Source: Takifugu bimaculatus
Taxonomy: Eukaryota > Chordata > Actinopteri > Tetraodontiformes > Tetraodontidae
Length of the DNA stretch: 64,000 nt
Assembly (NCBI GenBank): GCA_004026145.2
Contig: CP034976.1
Span: forward strand, 6,006,296 to 6,070,295
Direction: 5' to 3'
A program made the position numbers and the translations under genes. How positions within the stretch are numbered: the stretch's first letter is position 1; every line of letters begins with the position of its first letter. The notes below the pieces were generated by a model. The model was not told the DNA's origin, did not search any database, and worked only from the letters and a program-made list of their open reading frames with translations. Positions 10,143 to 22,324 of this stretch are shown here, one piece after another.

Positions 10143-11193
10143 ATGGAGCCAGTCCTGCCTCTGTTAGGTTTAGCTCTCTCTCACACACACGCACGCACGC
10201 ACACACGGAAGGAATAGCCTAAAAAAGTTGGAATTATCGTTAAAAAACCGCCTCTTTGTCTCTTAAAGGAATGCCTTAAAAGCAGATGAAAGGGTGGCGT
10301 CTGTCTTTAATATAGCGGCGTTGAATCGGCCCCTCAGAAATCAGGTGTTTGATTCCTTGGTTCTGGACAGAAATGTGGATATTTCCACACGTGTTCCATC
10401 GAAAATTCAGCCCACATCCGCTGCGAGAATCGGCCAGTAATTAAATCAATATCCACTGCTGGAGGGGAGTATTTCTCTTTTTATTATTTGCAGCGTGACC
10501 GGCTGATAAAACCGGGATTTGGTGGAGGACCGGCGAGGTTGACTTCTAGTGGTTTGGATCGGGACCCCCTCCGCCCCCTCGTTCCCCCTCCTCTCGTCTC
10601 TCTGCAGCCTTTAAACAAATGTAAATGAGTGACAGGGGTTTCTACCTCTGTGCTAATGAGGCCGGGCCTTTGAAGTTAGGCATTAACAACTGCAGCGAAC
10701 AAAAGACAGTTACAGAATTTTAAAGAGATCCTGAAATATGAGGTGCAAAGCGGGTCGAACGCCAGGGCCGGCCGACGGGGACTTTGAACTCAGCAGGCTT
10801 GATGGTTTAGAGCAGCGAGCTGCTGCTGGCGGAGAGGCGGAGGAGGACGGAGGCCCTCCAGCCGCCGCGCCTCTCCACCTTTTTCCCGTCCGTCAGAGCG
10901 ACGTTGACGCCGTTCGCGGGGCCACGGCGTCACAATAGGGGTGTCGCGGTGGAAATGGCCACCGTGGCGGGAGCAGAACGACTCCCACTCGCTGTCGAGC
11001 ACGAGAACATGACACGGCCGTGACCCCCCCTCCCCCACCCATTGATCTAAAGCGCCGTCCACCCAGCGCCACAGGCGCCGCGGTTTGTGACGGTCAATCG
11101 GAACTTGGCAAAGGGGCGCGGTGCGTTCACGTATGTGACAGTCGGGGATGGCGCTCTTCTCTGATCTCCCGTTGATAGTAGATCCCCCCCCCC

Positions 11194-11231
<38 letters not shown>
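11194..11231. repeat. (CA)n microsatellite
   Basis: CA tract following a run of ten C. Confidence 0.95.
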
Positions 11232-11234
<3 letters not shown>

Positions 11235-11840
11235 GAGTTAGTGTGCTGCTCTGCTGCTCCGCTGGTCCTGACCTTTGACTTCTGCTCGGGGAAATCAAAA
11301 CTCGGGCAATAAAACCAGCGACATTGTTTTTATCCTTCTGTGTTTTCCAGGTCTAAGATGTTCCACAACAGCAGAACCCATGTGAGATTTTAGGTTTTGG
11401 GAATTTTGGACGGCTGTAATTATTCTCCTCACTTTTGCGGCTCCGGCGACGCACTTGGTAAAATTTGCTAAATTAAAAAAAAAAAAAAACCCTGCTCCCG
11501 AGCACAAAACACATTTGAATCTTTTCTTTTAATTCCCTCCCCGCGTCGTCCTGATTGGCGTTAAAATTTCCCAGAAGCAAACAGAGGCGTCAGAAGAAGT
11601 TTCCCTCCGCCGTATTTATTTTATTACACACAGCTGAGCGTCGCCGCCGCTGTTATTACACGTGTGCCTGTGAACCCGTAGCCCCTCGTCATCCTCCCTC
11701 TGAAGGTGAGGGGAGAAAAGTCGGGCCGGACTGACGGCGTCTTTCATCCCGGGCGGCCTTAGAGGAGGAGGATGAAGAGGGAGAGCAGATAAGATAGTGG
11801 CTCCTGCTTCTGTACAGCCTGGTGGCTAATTATAAGGACG

Positions 11841-11903
11841 TGAGTGTGCGCGCGCGCGTGTGTGTGTGTGTGAGTGTGTGTGTGTGAGTGTGTGTGTGTG
11901 TGA
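11841..11903. repeat. Compound (GC)n/(GT)n microsatellite
   Basis: Alternating purine-pyrimidine run with CG and TG units and two GTGAGTG interruptions. Strong Z-DNA potential. It directly precedes the candidate element at 11936. Confidence 0.95.
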
Positions 11904-11935
11904 GAGCGTTGGCGGGAGTGAGGTTGCTTCTCGTT

Positions 11936-12175
11936 GGCTTCATTAGAGAGGGGGCCTAATTATCCGCGGAGCTGATGGATTTGTGACAGGCCCTAACGAT
12001 TAATGCTGACAAATTCAGTAAGGTGTCAAGTCCGCAGCTGCCTTGATGTAATCAAGTTGATATTATACAGTCCCTGCAGCCCCCAGTGCAGCACCAACTC
12101 AATTTGCCCGCGCAGGTGACAAATGGACTTTGCTACCTGACTAATCGCATCGGGAGACAATGCCAGTTAATGACC
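11936..12175. promoter_or_regulatory. Strong candidate enhancer-like element
   Basis: About 240 bases without simple repeats, bounded by a GT tract and a C/T-rich tract. It contains CCTAATTATC (TAATTA at 11957), TGTGACAGG (Meis/TGIF-type TGACAG at 11984), AACGATTAATGCTGAC, TGATGTAATCAAGTTGATATTA, CAGGTGACAAATGG (E-box) and GACTAATCGCATC. There is no coding frame. The site density is typical of vertebrate conserved developmental enhancers; conservation itself cannot be tested here. Confidence 0.4.
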
Positions 12176-13209
12176 TCTGCCCCTCCCCCCACATCAGCAC
12201 CGCTGCTCTTTTAACCTTGACAGGAAATTTCCCTCCTTCCATCTCTGCTTCTTTTTAAATTCACTTCTGCACCTTCCCCCCCCCTCCTTTTTTTTTTTTT
12301 TTTTTTTGGTTTTGCTTTGTTTTTATTTCAAACCCTTTTCGCTTTTATTAAAATGGAGTTTCCTGGAATGCGGGGCTGGAAATTCTTTAGGAGTCTTTAT
12401 ATTAATGACCCGGCTCGTGCCGGTTCTGGACACTCGAAAAATAAAGGAAACGAGCGCGGACGGCGGCGGAATACCTCCGCATGTGTTGCAGCCACGCCAG
12501 TAAATCAGCAGCACATCATAACACCTTCTCCGTGTCCTTTTCCGTTCTGCTGAAGGCCTGTAGTTTATTCCAAGCAGGGAGAATCACAGCGGTCCGGATT
12601 AATGAGGGCGCGGGCCTACGGAGGCTACCATTACCGCGACCTTAACGCCACGCCGCCGTTACACGATAGGCTCCCCTTGAAATAATCGGCATGCTGAGAT
12701 TTATGTGCCCCCTAACCTTCTGTCTTTGCTGGCGTCCCGAGGAGCGCCCCCCCCCCACTTCCGATGGAAAGCCATGATTTTGTTTGCTGAAAAGCACAAT
12801 TTAAAGTTTGGAGCCGGTTGGAACTTCAGCTGCCTCAAAGGCTCGAAGTTTATGTTGGAATTAAGGGGAGAAAGTGTGTTTGTGCGTGTGTATGACAGAG
12901 AGAGGGAGGGTCGGAGTGTGTGTGTGTAGCTTAGCACGGACCGGTGTTAGTTTCCCTGGAATGAATAACCAGTATAGCAGTCACCACGCCATGTTAGTCA
13001 TCCTCCTTAGCAGATCCTGCCTTCAGCCCCCGCCAACACCCCCCCCTCTAGCAGCAGTTAAACCTTTTTCCCACCTCCGACTGTCATCTCGCTCGCCCTT
13101 TTCCAACAAAACCAGGCGGTGTCACAGGGAAGGGGAGAGCGAATCGATCCGTGGCGTCCTCCTTCTGCAACTGCGTTCTGTCGTCGTTGCTTTCCGGGAT
13201 TTACCTCCG

Positions 13210-13210
<1 letters not shown>

Positions 13211-13248
<38 letters not shown>

Positions 13249-13258
13249 CGTGTGTGTT
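13211..13258. repeat. (GT)n microsatellite
   Basis: GT run with two GC interruptions. Confidence 0.95.
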
Positions 13259-13716
13259 ATTCCCGGTCGAGCTCGGGTAGAGGTTACGCTAATTGGAGCG
13301 CTGGTGTCGTTAGCAGGTGGCATCGATCGACCTCGTCGATAGCTACTTTTGCTCCCGCGTCGCCCTCCCGAACCATTAGTTAAATTTACATCTGGGATTT
13401 GAGGCAGTCAAAGGTCAAACGTGCTCTGTTCGCTCCCCTAATGCCTAAGATCACCAAGCGCCACCGCGCTAGTGAGCGCGGTATCGAGTTACGCGCTGGG
13501 AGTTGATCTTTACACTCCTGATCCATGCTGATTATTGGCAATGGAATTGATAAAATCCCAGGATTTCTTTTCTTTTCATCTGTTTTTCCTTCCTGTCGGA
13601 GTCTTTCTGGGGCAAACATTCTGCCCCCGGGGCCCGCTGTTACCTCCGCTCGCAGTGTGTTGCCCTCGCTGCACTTTAGACACACACCATCAAACATAAA
13701 CACAGGCTTACATACA

Positions 13717-13751
<35 letters not shown>
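13717..13751. repeat. (CG)n(CA)n microsatellite
   Basis: TGCGCGCGCGCACACA... alternating tract. Confidence 0.95.
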
Positions 13752-16419
13752 CTACAGTACACCTAATGCTTAAGTGCAGCCAGCATGTCTCTGTGGGAGG
13801 TCATAATGGAGGTGGCTTAGCATGATGGGAAATCATATCATTAAAGCAGCCAGATGTGCTTTGTTGCCTGCCCTGCAGCACATAAAAACAGCAGCCAGTC
13901 ATGGGATCCAAAAAAGAAAGAAAGAAAGGAAGAAAGAAAAAGGGGAGGAAAAAAGAATCCAGTCTGAGAAAACTGAGTCTGAAACAGATAGAAAGCAGCC
14001 CGGTGGGACGGGGCTGACAGGCCTGACTCCTGACTGCCATAGAACCCCCCCCCCCCAAATAAAGGATATTTGTCCTCACTCCAGCGCTGCAGCGGCAGAA
14101 CCAGCTGTTTTAACTCGGGCTCCAGATTGGACTCGCTGCTTTGATGAATGGCACGCCGCCGCCGTTATCAGCTCGTGTTAAGTGTGTTTAATTACTATGT
14201 AATATTTGTGTTGTGCTGAGTAATTAATTTAGCTAAGGCTGAACGGTGGGGGTGTGAGGCCTGTGCAGAAACACCCTCACACACACACACACTTTTCTCC
14301 TCTTCTTCTCCTGCACCTAATCTGAGATGTGAGAACGATAGGAGGGGAAGCGTTCCAGAGGAGTCGTCGTGCAACATTCCAGGCGCCAAAATTGACATGT
14401 GAAATTTTCTTAAGTAAAGCGTTACATTTGCTGGGGGTAAATTTGCGCTCTTGATCCGCGCGGCGCCTCCTCGAGAGGCGGCGGCTGCTGGAGACAAATT
14501 CAACATGTTACTTCCATCAATAAAAGATGAGCAATTACAGAATATTTTGTCTAATAAGTATTTGAATTCCTCAGCGCGAAGTCGGGGGGTTGCGGGTGGG
14601 GGGGGGCAAACACGCAGCTTACCCACTCGTTACATCAGTTAGCGAGGGGGGGGGGGGGGTGAGAGGCAGCGCTTTGATGCTAACAAACAAACAAGACAAA
14701 CGAGATGGGCCCGCTACAGAAGCCCTATCCAGGGACACCCAACCCCTGCACGCTCCGTCTCTTCTCTTCACGCTCCTCTCATCTCCCCTCTCATTTCGCC
14801 CCGGTTCCCTTTAATTTTCGGACCCCCCCCCCCCCCCTTTCACATCGCTGTGCTGGGTAAACGCTCACTTATTTGCTAACTTAAAGCAGGAAAACGAGCG
14901 ACGTGTTGGTGGGAGAAGTCAGAACAAAGTTGCCAGCTAACAGAGGCTAGCCCGTGACCTGCGTGGAGGTTGCCAAATGCTGCAGAAGAGCACCCGAGTG
15001 GGCCGGGCCTGGGTTTAGTAGCTGGCAGGTGGGGGAGCTTCGAGGACAGGTATTAATGCTGACAGATGAACGCAGCGGCGGGCGAGCGCTCCCTCAACAG
15101 CTGCGACTGGCGTGATTATCCTGACAGGTGTCAATTAAGAATTACGGCCCGGTCTGTCCAAACGTGCAGATGAGCTCCTCCAGCCCTCCAGCTGTCCCCG
15201 CGCGAGCGAAATGCCGGCGTTAGCGTAGCCGCCGCAGATGCCGTGATGTCAGCGGCGCGTCCGCGTGGATCCGGTTTGGTCAGACGTGTAAATAAGCATT
15301 AGAAGCAGTGACACAGGCGTCGATTTACCTCCAGAATGAGCCCCTTCCACCCGATTGTTAGCGGGAGTTAGCTTCAGCCCAGGTCGCGGCCTGGTGTTTA
15401 AGCGGGTCCTGCAGCCGTCTCATTACCCGCCCGCTCTGTGTTTGTGTACGTCTGCGTTTGTAGACGGTCTGCGGCGCGATCGCCTTCGCACAAAGCAGCA
15501 GGTGCAGACACACACGGATCCCGGCCCCTTTGATCGCCCCCTCGGTCGCTCTTGTTCTTTAGTGTTTAGCAGGACGCTGAGGTCAACGAGTGAGGAAATG
15601 AATAGCTGCCATCGCCCATCTCCAGCGCTCTCTTCCCGTAAACCCGCTGGCTGACTCCCGCGCTCTGGGCTGAGTGGGTTTCTGGGAAATTCAGCATGTT
15701 CCGAATTTCCCATATTTTTCCGGGGTTTAAATTTGCAGCTTAATGATCCAAATGTGTATTTTTGCGTAGCAAAAAGTCAAGCCCCCCCCCCCCCCAAACA
15801 GGCGGCGTACGACTTTTTAAACCACCCGTTTGCACTCCGCCGCGCTCGACGCGGGATAAACACGAGCGGCTTCAATCGTCGGCGAGCGGAAGCGAAAAAC
15901 AGCAACTGGGAAAAAAGCAACATGAGAGCGAGCGCAGGAGTCTCCCCAGGAACCCACAGAGGGATCCGCTTGTTCACTTGGGAGTTGCAGTTTTGGATTT
16001 CCTTCCTCAAAATCGTTTGCTGCAGAAAATAAGCGGTGGGGGGGAGGGAGGGGGGGGGGGGGGATGATATCAGCCTTATTTGCTGCTCTGACAGTATTTG
16101 CATATCTCTTGTTTTAAATACGGAAACCCCCTCGGAGCCAAATCCAGCTTCTCCCAGAGCTTCGTTCGGCGTCACCTCTTCTCTTTCCTATTCAGCCTCT
16201 TTTCCCTCTTCTCCCTCTCCTTATTCGCTCCTCTCTTCCGGCCTGCGTCCGCTCACGCCGGCCGCCGCCACCGCCGATTATCGGCCCTGTGACTGTTTTC
16301 CATCCTCATGCAAATGGCCCACCGCGCTCTCTTATCGCGCCTGCTTTGCCCCCTTCCACCCCGAACCGCTGCGTGTAATCAAAGTAAGCGGCAGCTCGGG
16401 CTAAAAGGCGAGCGCCGGT

Positions 16420-16500
16420 GGAGATGGATGGCGGGATTAAATATTAACTGGATGCGGCTGACTTAAGGCAAGTGTTTCACATAGCTGCTCCCGCCACGGT
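16420..16500. promoter_or_regulatory. Candidate conserved non-coding element
   Basis: GGATTAAATATTAACTGG followed by GACTTAAGGCAAGTGTTTC. The island is repeat-free within C/G-rich surroundings. Texture-based call. Confidence 0.22.
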
Positions 16501-16679
16501 TGCCGTGCATTGATCCCCTCGCCCCGGCGCCTCCGCTTGTTTGGCTGCCTGCCGTTAATTTTTCACCATCATCCCGACGACTTTGCCTTTGAAACACGGA
16601 GGGAGACCGCGGTTACCCCCCAGCCGCCCCCGCCCCCCCGCCCCGCCCCCTCGCACTTAGAACGGGGGGGCAGGTGAGA

Positions 16680-16785
16680 TGGATGATAGCAATTTGAAAT
16701 TTTGTTTGTGCGTGTGATCATGGAGATTGTTTTCCAGCCACACAGCGATGTTACAATCGCTGTGATTAATTGCGGCAGGTCGCCC
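16680..16785. promoter_or_regulatory. Candidate element with a 9-bp inverted repeat
   Basis: Repeat-free island with CAATTTGAAATTTTG and GTGATTAATTGCGG. Embedded in it is a perfect inverted repeat, CACAGCGAT (16741-16749) and ATCGCTGTG (16756-16764), spaced by six bases. This arrangement could bind a dimeric factor. Confidence 0.28.
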
Positions 16786-17119
16786 AGCTGGGATTGGACG
16801 GGCGGAAACGGGAGGTTGCGGGTTCCCCTCCGTCCGCTCTCGACTCGATATGGCGCTCGTCAGGCGACCTTGAAGCCGGCGCGTCGCGTCGCTCTGTCTC
16901 TTCCTCCCATTTGAATCCGATGAACATCAAAGCAAATTTCGGGGCACGAATGAAAGCCGAAACCTGGCTACATGAAAGCAGCGCTAGCGCGGAGGGCTGG
17001 AAGGCGCGGCGTGCTGGCTGTCTGCCTGTGCATAGCTATATCCTGTGGGTCAGGGAGGCAGCTTGTTAACAGGTAGGGGGGCTCATACCAGTGGTGTTTA
17101 ACCCCCCCGCTCCCTGTAA

Positions 17120-17120
<1 letters not shown>

Positions 17121-17159
<39 letters not shown>

Positions 17160-17164
17160 ACACA
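17121..17164. repeat. (CA)n microsatellite
   Basis: CA run with one CATA interruption. Confidence 0.95.
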
Positions 17165-17246
17165 TAAACAGTGGCTGCTGCTGCTGATAGCATTGTGAAG
17201 CCCTTCTGGCATTTAAAGCGTGGAGATCTGCCCTCGTCAGTCAGCC

Positions 17247-17262
17247 CCCCCCCCCCCCCCCT
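17247..17262. repeat. C16 homopolymer
   Basis: Run of about sixteen C. Homopolymer length should be treated as uncertain in any assembly. Confidence 0.9.
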
Positions 17263-17289
17263 CACCGGAGTGTACATCTGCCATCTGTA

Positions 17290-17317
17290 GGGGGTCACGA
17301 GCATGCTCGTGACCCCC
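17290..17317. repeat. 28-bp perfect palindrome
   Basis: GGGGGTCACGAGC joined to its exact reverse complement through a central AT (GCATGC at 17301-17306), with no spacer. Each 14-base arm starts with five G and carries GTCACGAGC. It can extrude a cruciform. Confidence 0.9.
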
Positions 17318-17459
17318 CCGTGGGCACTCCCTGGACAATTATCGCCGCGCCGCTCCGTTTTGGCGTGTGTTTTTGCGCGTTGACTCCAGCGCAGATGAAA
17401 GCAGCAGCAGCAGACACCAGCGTGTCGCCGCTGGAAGGTGCACGTAGCTGGTATTTATA

Positions 17460-17710
17460 ATTCCGCACGGAATGAATTTGAATAATTTTCATGGCGGCAG
17501 ATATTCCGGATATTTCGCTACGAGTCAGAATTACACCATCCGTGAAGTGTTTCCAGCCAGTGATAATAATAGCAGCGATAATATTAATGCGCCACTAAAA
17601 ATATTGTTTGCTTGTTTAATCCCATTAAGATGCTGCGTTCCCAGTTAATGGCTGCTGTTAAGATCTTTTCCTAGAATGGGAGGCAGCGATACAGTCACGG
17701 CTCTTTTCTA
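17460..17710. promoter_or_regulatory. Candidate enhancer-like element
   Basis: About 250 repeat-free bases with GAATAATTTTCATGG, GCGATAATATTAATGCG, CTAAAAATATTG (MEF2-like), GTTTAATCCCATTAAG (K50 homeodomain-like TAATCC) and CCAGTTAATGG. AT cores are spread throughout and stops occur in all frames. Inference from texture. Confidence 0.37.
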
Positions 17711-18115
17711 ACTTGGTAAACTTGGGAAAAAAAGTACATTATAGTTGTAAGTATAGGAAATATCTCCAGATTAACATCCCACTATCAGCCCAGTAATGAT
17801 ACCAGCATCAGCTTGAGCCTCTCCTAGATGCTCTTTTCTCTCTTCCCCTCGCCTCACACACTTTTTGCTCGCCTTTAGTCAAACCAGGCCTCGTCCCCAT
17901 AGCAACACACAGTGAGCTCATGCTCGTTAGTGTGTATGTGGCCCGAGCGATCGGCTCCGATCCTGTTCCTCATTCCTGGGATTTCATCCCCACGCATCCA
18001 CCACCTCATCATGGGTTTCCCGGACCGGGCTGAGTAACTGTCAGTGATGATGTTTGGACGTCTGTGCGGTTTCCTGGTCAGCGTTTCCTTCACCGGGGAG
18101 GGGGTGCTTGTGTCG

Positions 18116-18141
18116 GTGTGTGTGTGTGTGTGTGTGTGTGT
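18116..18141. repeat. (GT)n microsatellite
   Basis: Short GT run. Confidence 0.9.
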
Positions 18142-18283
18142 TTTATGTGAAATCACATGAAGATTGAGAGGCCACGCTGGGAAATGTCCCTCAGTCACGC
18201 CTGACTCTTGTTTTTCCTCCCCTGTGCTGTTAAATCTCCAGAGTTCTGATAACAGGTCAGCCATTCAGGAATATAAAAAGGTA

Positions 18284-18320
18284 CGTGTGTGTGTGTGTTG
18301 GGGGGGGGGGGGGGGGGGGT
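18284..18320. repeat. (GT)n followed by G run
   Basis: A GT run passes into a run of about 21 G. G-quadruplex-prone and error-prone in sequencing. Confidence 0.9.
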
Positions 18321-18691
18321 TGTAAGGAAGTGAAAGAACCAAAGAACCAGAACATGATTAGAGAGAATTAGAGTGTGTACTGTATGCAGAAGAGGGAAAA
18401 AAAGGTGTTCTTTATGCTGGCTCAACCATTGCGTGGGTGGCGCCTGGAGTGGAGAGGTCAATGGGATGCTGTGATAGGCTAATCTGCGTGGAGGGGGGGT
18501 TAGGGCAGGCCTGTTGGGAGCAGCTCATTGGCTAGACTCCCTCTCCCCGAGAAATTAAACTTCATTCTTTTTGTCCGGCATGTGAAGATTTAGAGTGTCC
18601 TGAAACCTAAAGTGAGACGCCCGCATCTGTGCTGGACGTGCCAGCGTCTGCGCACGTGTGTGTTGCATTCTTTTCCTCGTTCATCCCAGTT

Positions 18692-18693
<2 letters not shown>

Positions 18694-18725
<32 letters not shown>
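18694..18725. repeat. (GT)n microsatellite
   Basis: About 16 GT units. Confidence 0.95.
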
Positions 18726-18729
<4 letters not shown>

Positions 18730-19624
18730 TAATGCCCGCTGTGTCCAGACCCGTGTGCGCTCGTCCTCCACTCAGACACATGGATGACAGATGACCCAGT
18801 GGGAGACACCAGCCATCCTGCCCCCCCCCCCACCCCCCCGCCGCCCCACCACCCACCCTGCTGCGAAAAAGTGCATACTTTGTTTACTTCCTCGGCATTT
18901 TGCCATAAATCCTGGACCCACCTCCTGACGCGGCGCTGCCCCCTTTTCCTCGGGTTACGGGTTTGTGCGCGATCATAATAGCTGCGTCACCTGTGAGTGT
19001 GTGTCTGTGTGAGTGTGTGTGGCCGAACAAACCAGCCGCAACCTGGCTGCACGTCTATCGTTGGGGGGGGGTGACTCGCTGGGCCAGAAGAAACCTAAAT
19101 CCTCACATACAAAAAAAAAAAGAGGCTGTGCACCGGGCCTGGGCCGGGGAGAGGGAGGGAGGGAGGGAGGGAGAAAGACGGGAAGAGAGAGGGGAAAAAA
19201 GTTGATTTCCTTTTCCAGCACAGCCATACATCACAGGGCCTCCCAGCTGCAGTGTCACAAGCTGACAGAATGACATGTGTCATTTATCAAAGGGGCCAGG
19301 CGGGGGCCTTGGGAAACGTGCACCACAAAGCCTGAGAGAGTTCATTCCAACACTCAACCCTCACTCCTTCCCTTCCTCCCTCCCTCCCTCCCTCATCTCT
19401 CACTCTCACTCAGCCCGCCCCCGCTGTTCACTCTGCTCCTCGTTCTCTCTCCTCTCTGCACCCCCCCCACCCCCCACCCAGCCACCGCCACCCTCCCTGC
19501 TCGCTCTGCCTGGTGCCAAAAAAGGGCCCTGTAATGTTTTCTGTCTTCGGCGTGCTCACACACAGCCTGCGTGTGTCCGTGTGTGTGTGTGTGTGTGTGT
19601 TACCCCACAGAGCGCAGGAGCTCC

Positions 19625-19850
19625 AGTCTTTCGGCCACACTTGTTGCTGTGCATAACTTGTGTTGCAACAAGCTGGAATATTCTAATCCCACTTCATTGC
19701 TCCGGCACACTGGAAGCGACGCTCGCCTTATCGGGAACAGCCCAATTCCAGCCTCCATTAGTGGGATTTGTGGAGCGCCGCGCCGCTGCCATAGTTATTT
19801 TCTCATTTCCGGGTCTGAGCTCCTCGACTTGTTTTCGCTGTCGTTAAGAA
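19625..19850. promoter_or_regulatory. Candidate conserved non-coding element
   Basis: Repeat-free block after a GT tract, with GTTGTTGCTGTGCATAACTTG-type spacing, GGAATATTCTAATCCCAC (TEAD-like GGAATATTC plus TAATCC), CTCCATTAGTGGG and CCATAGTTATTTTC. Its open plus frame (19571-20224) has no recognisable protein signature. Confidence 0.28.
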
Positions 19851-20733
19851 AATCCGCGGCCTCTGCGTGTGAGAAGGACCTGGTTGATGGAGAGGTTGCA
19901 GCCTTCCCGGCTTGTTGGGGGTCAGGACGGGGAGCGCGCAGCCTGTGCACGCCCGCCGTAGAGGCGCGCCCACTTCCTGCGACTTTCCTGACATCACCGT
20001 CTGCAGCCTCCTCTCATCCATCATCGGATCACCTTTCATTCCCCACCCCCATCATCAGCCCTTCGACTCCATCCCAGCTACTTCCAGAATCAATAAACTC
20101 TCTCACCTGGGCGCCGCCGCAGGGTGACATCTCCTTTAAGAGAAGCTCGAGCGTCGTGTTTTCTCACCGCCGCCGCCGCCACACGTCTCATTGCCTTGTT
20201 CCTCTGCAAATTCTTTTTTTATGACTTTCCCACTGAAAAAGCGCGTCCGTATAATTCATTTCGTGTAGTCCGGACCAATATATTACCATTTAGCCGCCAT
20301 ATTTTATCGCAGCGAATTGAATAAAACTTTTATGTCTTCTGAAAGGAACACATGCAAGGACGTTTCCATAGATTAGGGGCCCATTTTGAAAGTTATGGAC
20401 GCGGGTCATTTTTTTTCCCTTGGAGCCCACCAAAGATTGGAAACGCGTGCGCTCCGGGATACATCTTGCGAGCATGTGTCGCCCTGAGAAAACTGGTTCT
20501 TTTTGCTCACCTTTTCCGCTCTCGTAGCAGACTAAACGGATTACGCTTCCACGCCGCCGCGCCGCGGCACCGAGCAGCCGGGTCCTGGCAGATCAGAGAG
20601 CTGCCGAACAGCCCAGCAACTTTGGGGGAAATTGCCTGATTAATTATTTAAAGTGAGACTCGGGGCAGCATAAGGTAGCGTGCAGACGCGGCAAGGGAGC
20701 GCGCGCGTGACTGTGGGGGGGTGGGGGGGAGTG

Positions 20734-20735
20734 GT

Positions 20736-20766
<31 letters not shown>

Positions 20767-20772
20767 GGGGGG
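20734..20772. repeat. (GT)n followed by G22 run
   Basis: GT repeat passing into a run of about 22 or more G. Length is unreliable and strongly G-quadruplex-prone. Confidence 0.9.
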
Positions 20773-21045
20773 CTACTGAAAGTGTTATGTTTCCCTGCTT
20801 TGTCTGAGGGGGTTAAAAGACGCAGCCTGTCACTGAGGGGAATATTCAATGGTGACCCTTCCAACAGGTCGTGGACAGTTCATTCTGCCCCCCCACCACC
20901 CCCACCCCACCCCCAACCTCATAAATACTTCCCAGCCCCCACCATTGCCTTTTAAACTCAGAAACAGGTACAAAGTTGGGAGTTTTTTCCATCCTTTTAA
21001 TAAGTGTTAAATAAGACAACCTCCTCTTTCGCTCCTCACTTCCCT

Positions 21046-21098
21046 GTCTGTGTCTGTGTGTCTGTGTCTGTGTGTGTGTCTGTGTGTGTGTGTGTGTC
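21046..21098. repeat. (TGTC/TG)n microsatellite
   Basis: Imperfect GT run with periodic TGTC units. Confidence 0.9.
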
Positions 21099-21180
21099 CT
21101 GCCTCTTTTCATCTGTCTTCATAAGCCTCATTTACTTTTGCAACCAGATGTGAGCTGACAGCCATCACTCAAAGCCCCCC

Positions 21181-21183
<3 letters not shown>

Positions 21184-21269
<86 letters not shown>
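21184..21269. repeat. Long (CA)n microsatellite
   Basis: About 43 CA-type units with two CG interruptions. The longest CA block in the intron. Confidence 0.97.
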
Positions 21270-21271
<2 letters not shown>

Positions 21272-21560
21272 TGGTCACTGTTGCATGAGCGGGCTTCCAA
21301 ACCGGGGTTTTACTGTGTACATCAGAATAACAGTGGCATTCTTCATGTCTGACATTAATCAGGCAGACTAGATTGAACAGGGAGGAGGGACTCTTGAACC
21401 CCCCGGTGGGGTCATGTGTTGGGGGGAAATTTAATATTTTAAAGATGAAGGCGTGTCACACTTGGTGTGTGCAAACAGTCGTTCATTCTCCTGTACTTTC
21501 ATAAGTCCCTCTCACTTGGGAATTCTGGCATGTGTTGAGTGTTTCTCCCCTTTATTCTTT

Positions 21561-21577
21561 GTGTGTGTGTGTGTGTG

Positions 21578-21608
<31 letters not shown>
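21561..21608. repeat. (GT)n microsatellite
   Basis: GT run with one GC interruption. Confidence 0.95.
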
Positions 21609-22096
21609 CCGGCTTCATTGATCTCCAGTGATGTGATCCTCCTTGAGCGTTCGTTCTCATCGGACTCTGATTTACGGCTTCATTAGGATCCTTGCTCTAC
21701 CTCCTCTTCTTTTTCTTTTGTCTCTGTTTCTGGATCACATGCACACACACCCTCACACACAGGCGTGCACTGAAGGACTTCTGGGCCCAACACTTTGTAT
21801 AGTTTGTTTCTGTTCTGTTTGCCATCTTCATGAGTAATCTTTTATTATTCGCCGAGGCTCAGCACCGTCATTGTGCCCCCGAGGGCTGGAGTGCTGTGGC
21901 GGTTTTGGAGGTGCTCCTCCACCCCCCGGGCAGCCCCGCTTGCTTGAAAAGAGGCCTCATTGTGCACGTCGTCTTTTATGGCGCTGCCTGAAAGAGAGAG
22001 GGATGCACTCCAGTCGGCATTCAAATGCACGTGGTGAGGCAGCCAGCAGAGCAGGACAACCACCACAGGTTGTAAACGCTTTGAAAGGGACGGAGA

Positions 22097-22130
22097 GTGT
22101 GTGTGTGTGTCGGTGTGTGTGTGTGTGTGT
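22097..22130. repeat. (GT)n microsatellite
   Basis: GT run interrupted once by CGG. Confidence 0.93.
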
Positions 22131-22324
22131 GAAAGGTTTTTCACTCCTTGCTTCCACCATCACGTTGTAACTCTTTTTACTCCCACATCCAGTTGTCCTC
22201 TGCATCCTGACTCTGCTGTGGCTCAGCTGAGGAAAGAACCTTAAAGTTTGGGCTGGTGGTGCTTTTAAACCCCCCCCCCCCCCACCACCACCACCACCCA
22301 CCAGCAGCAGCAGCGCCATTATCA

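Noticed and set aside
13463..13482. Hairpin ACCGCGCT-AGTG-AGCGCGGT
   Set aside because: An 8-bp stem is within what is expected by chance in 64 kb, and no context supports it.
19571..20224. 217-codon open frame on the plus strand in the tshz1 intron
   Set aside because: It begins in a GT tract and has no domain or splice support. Overlapping frames are also open, as expected in GC-rich DNA.
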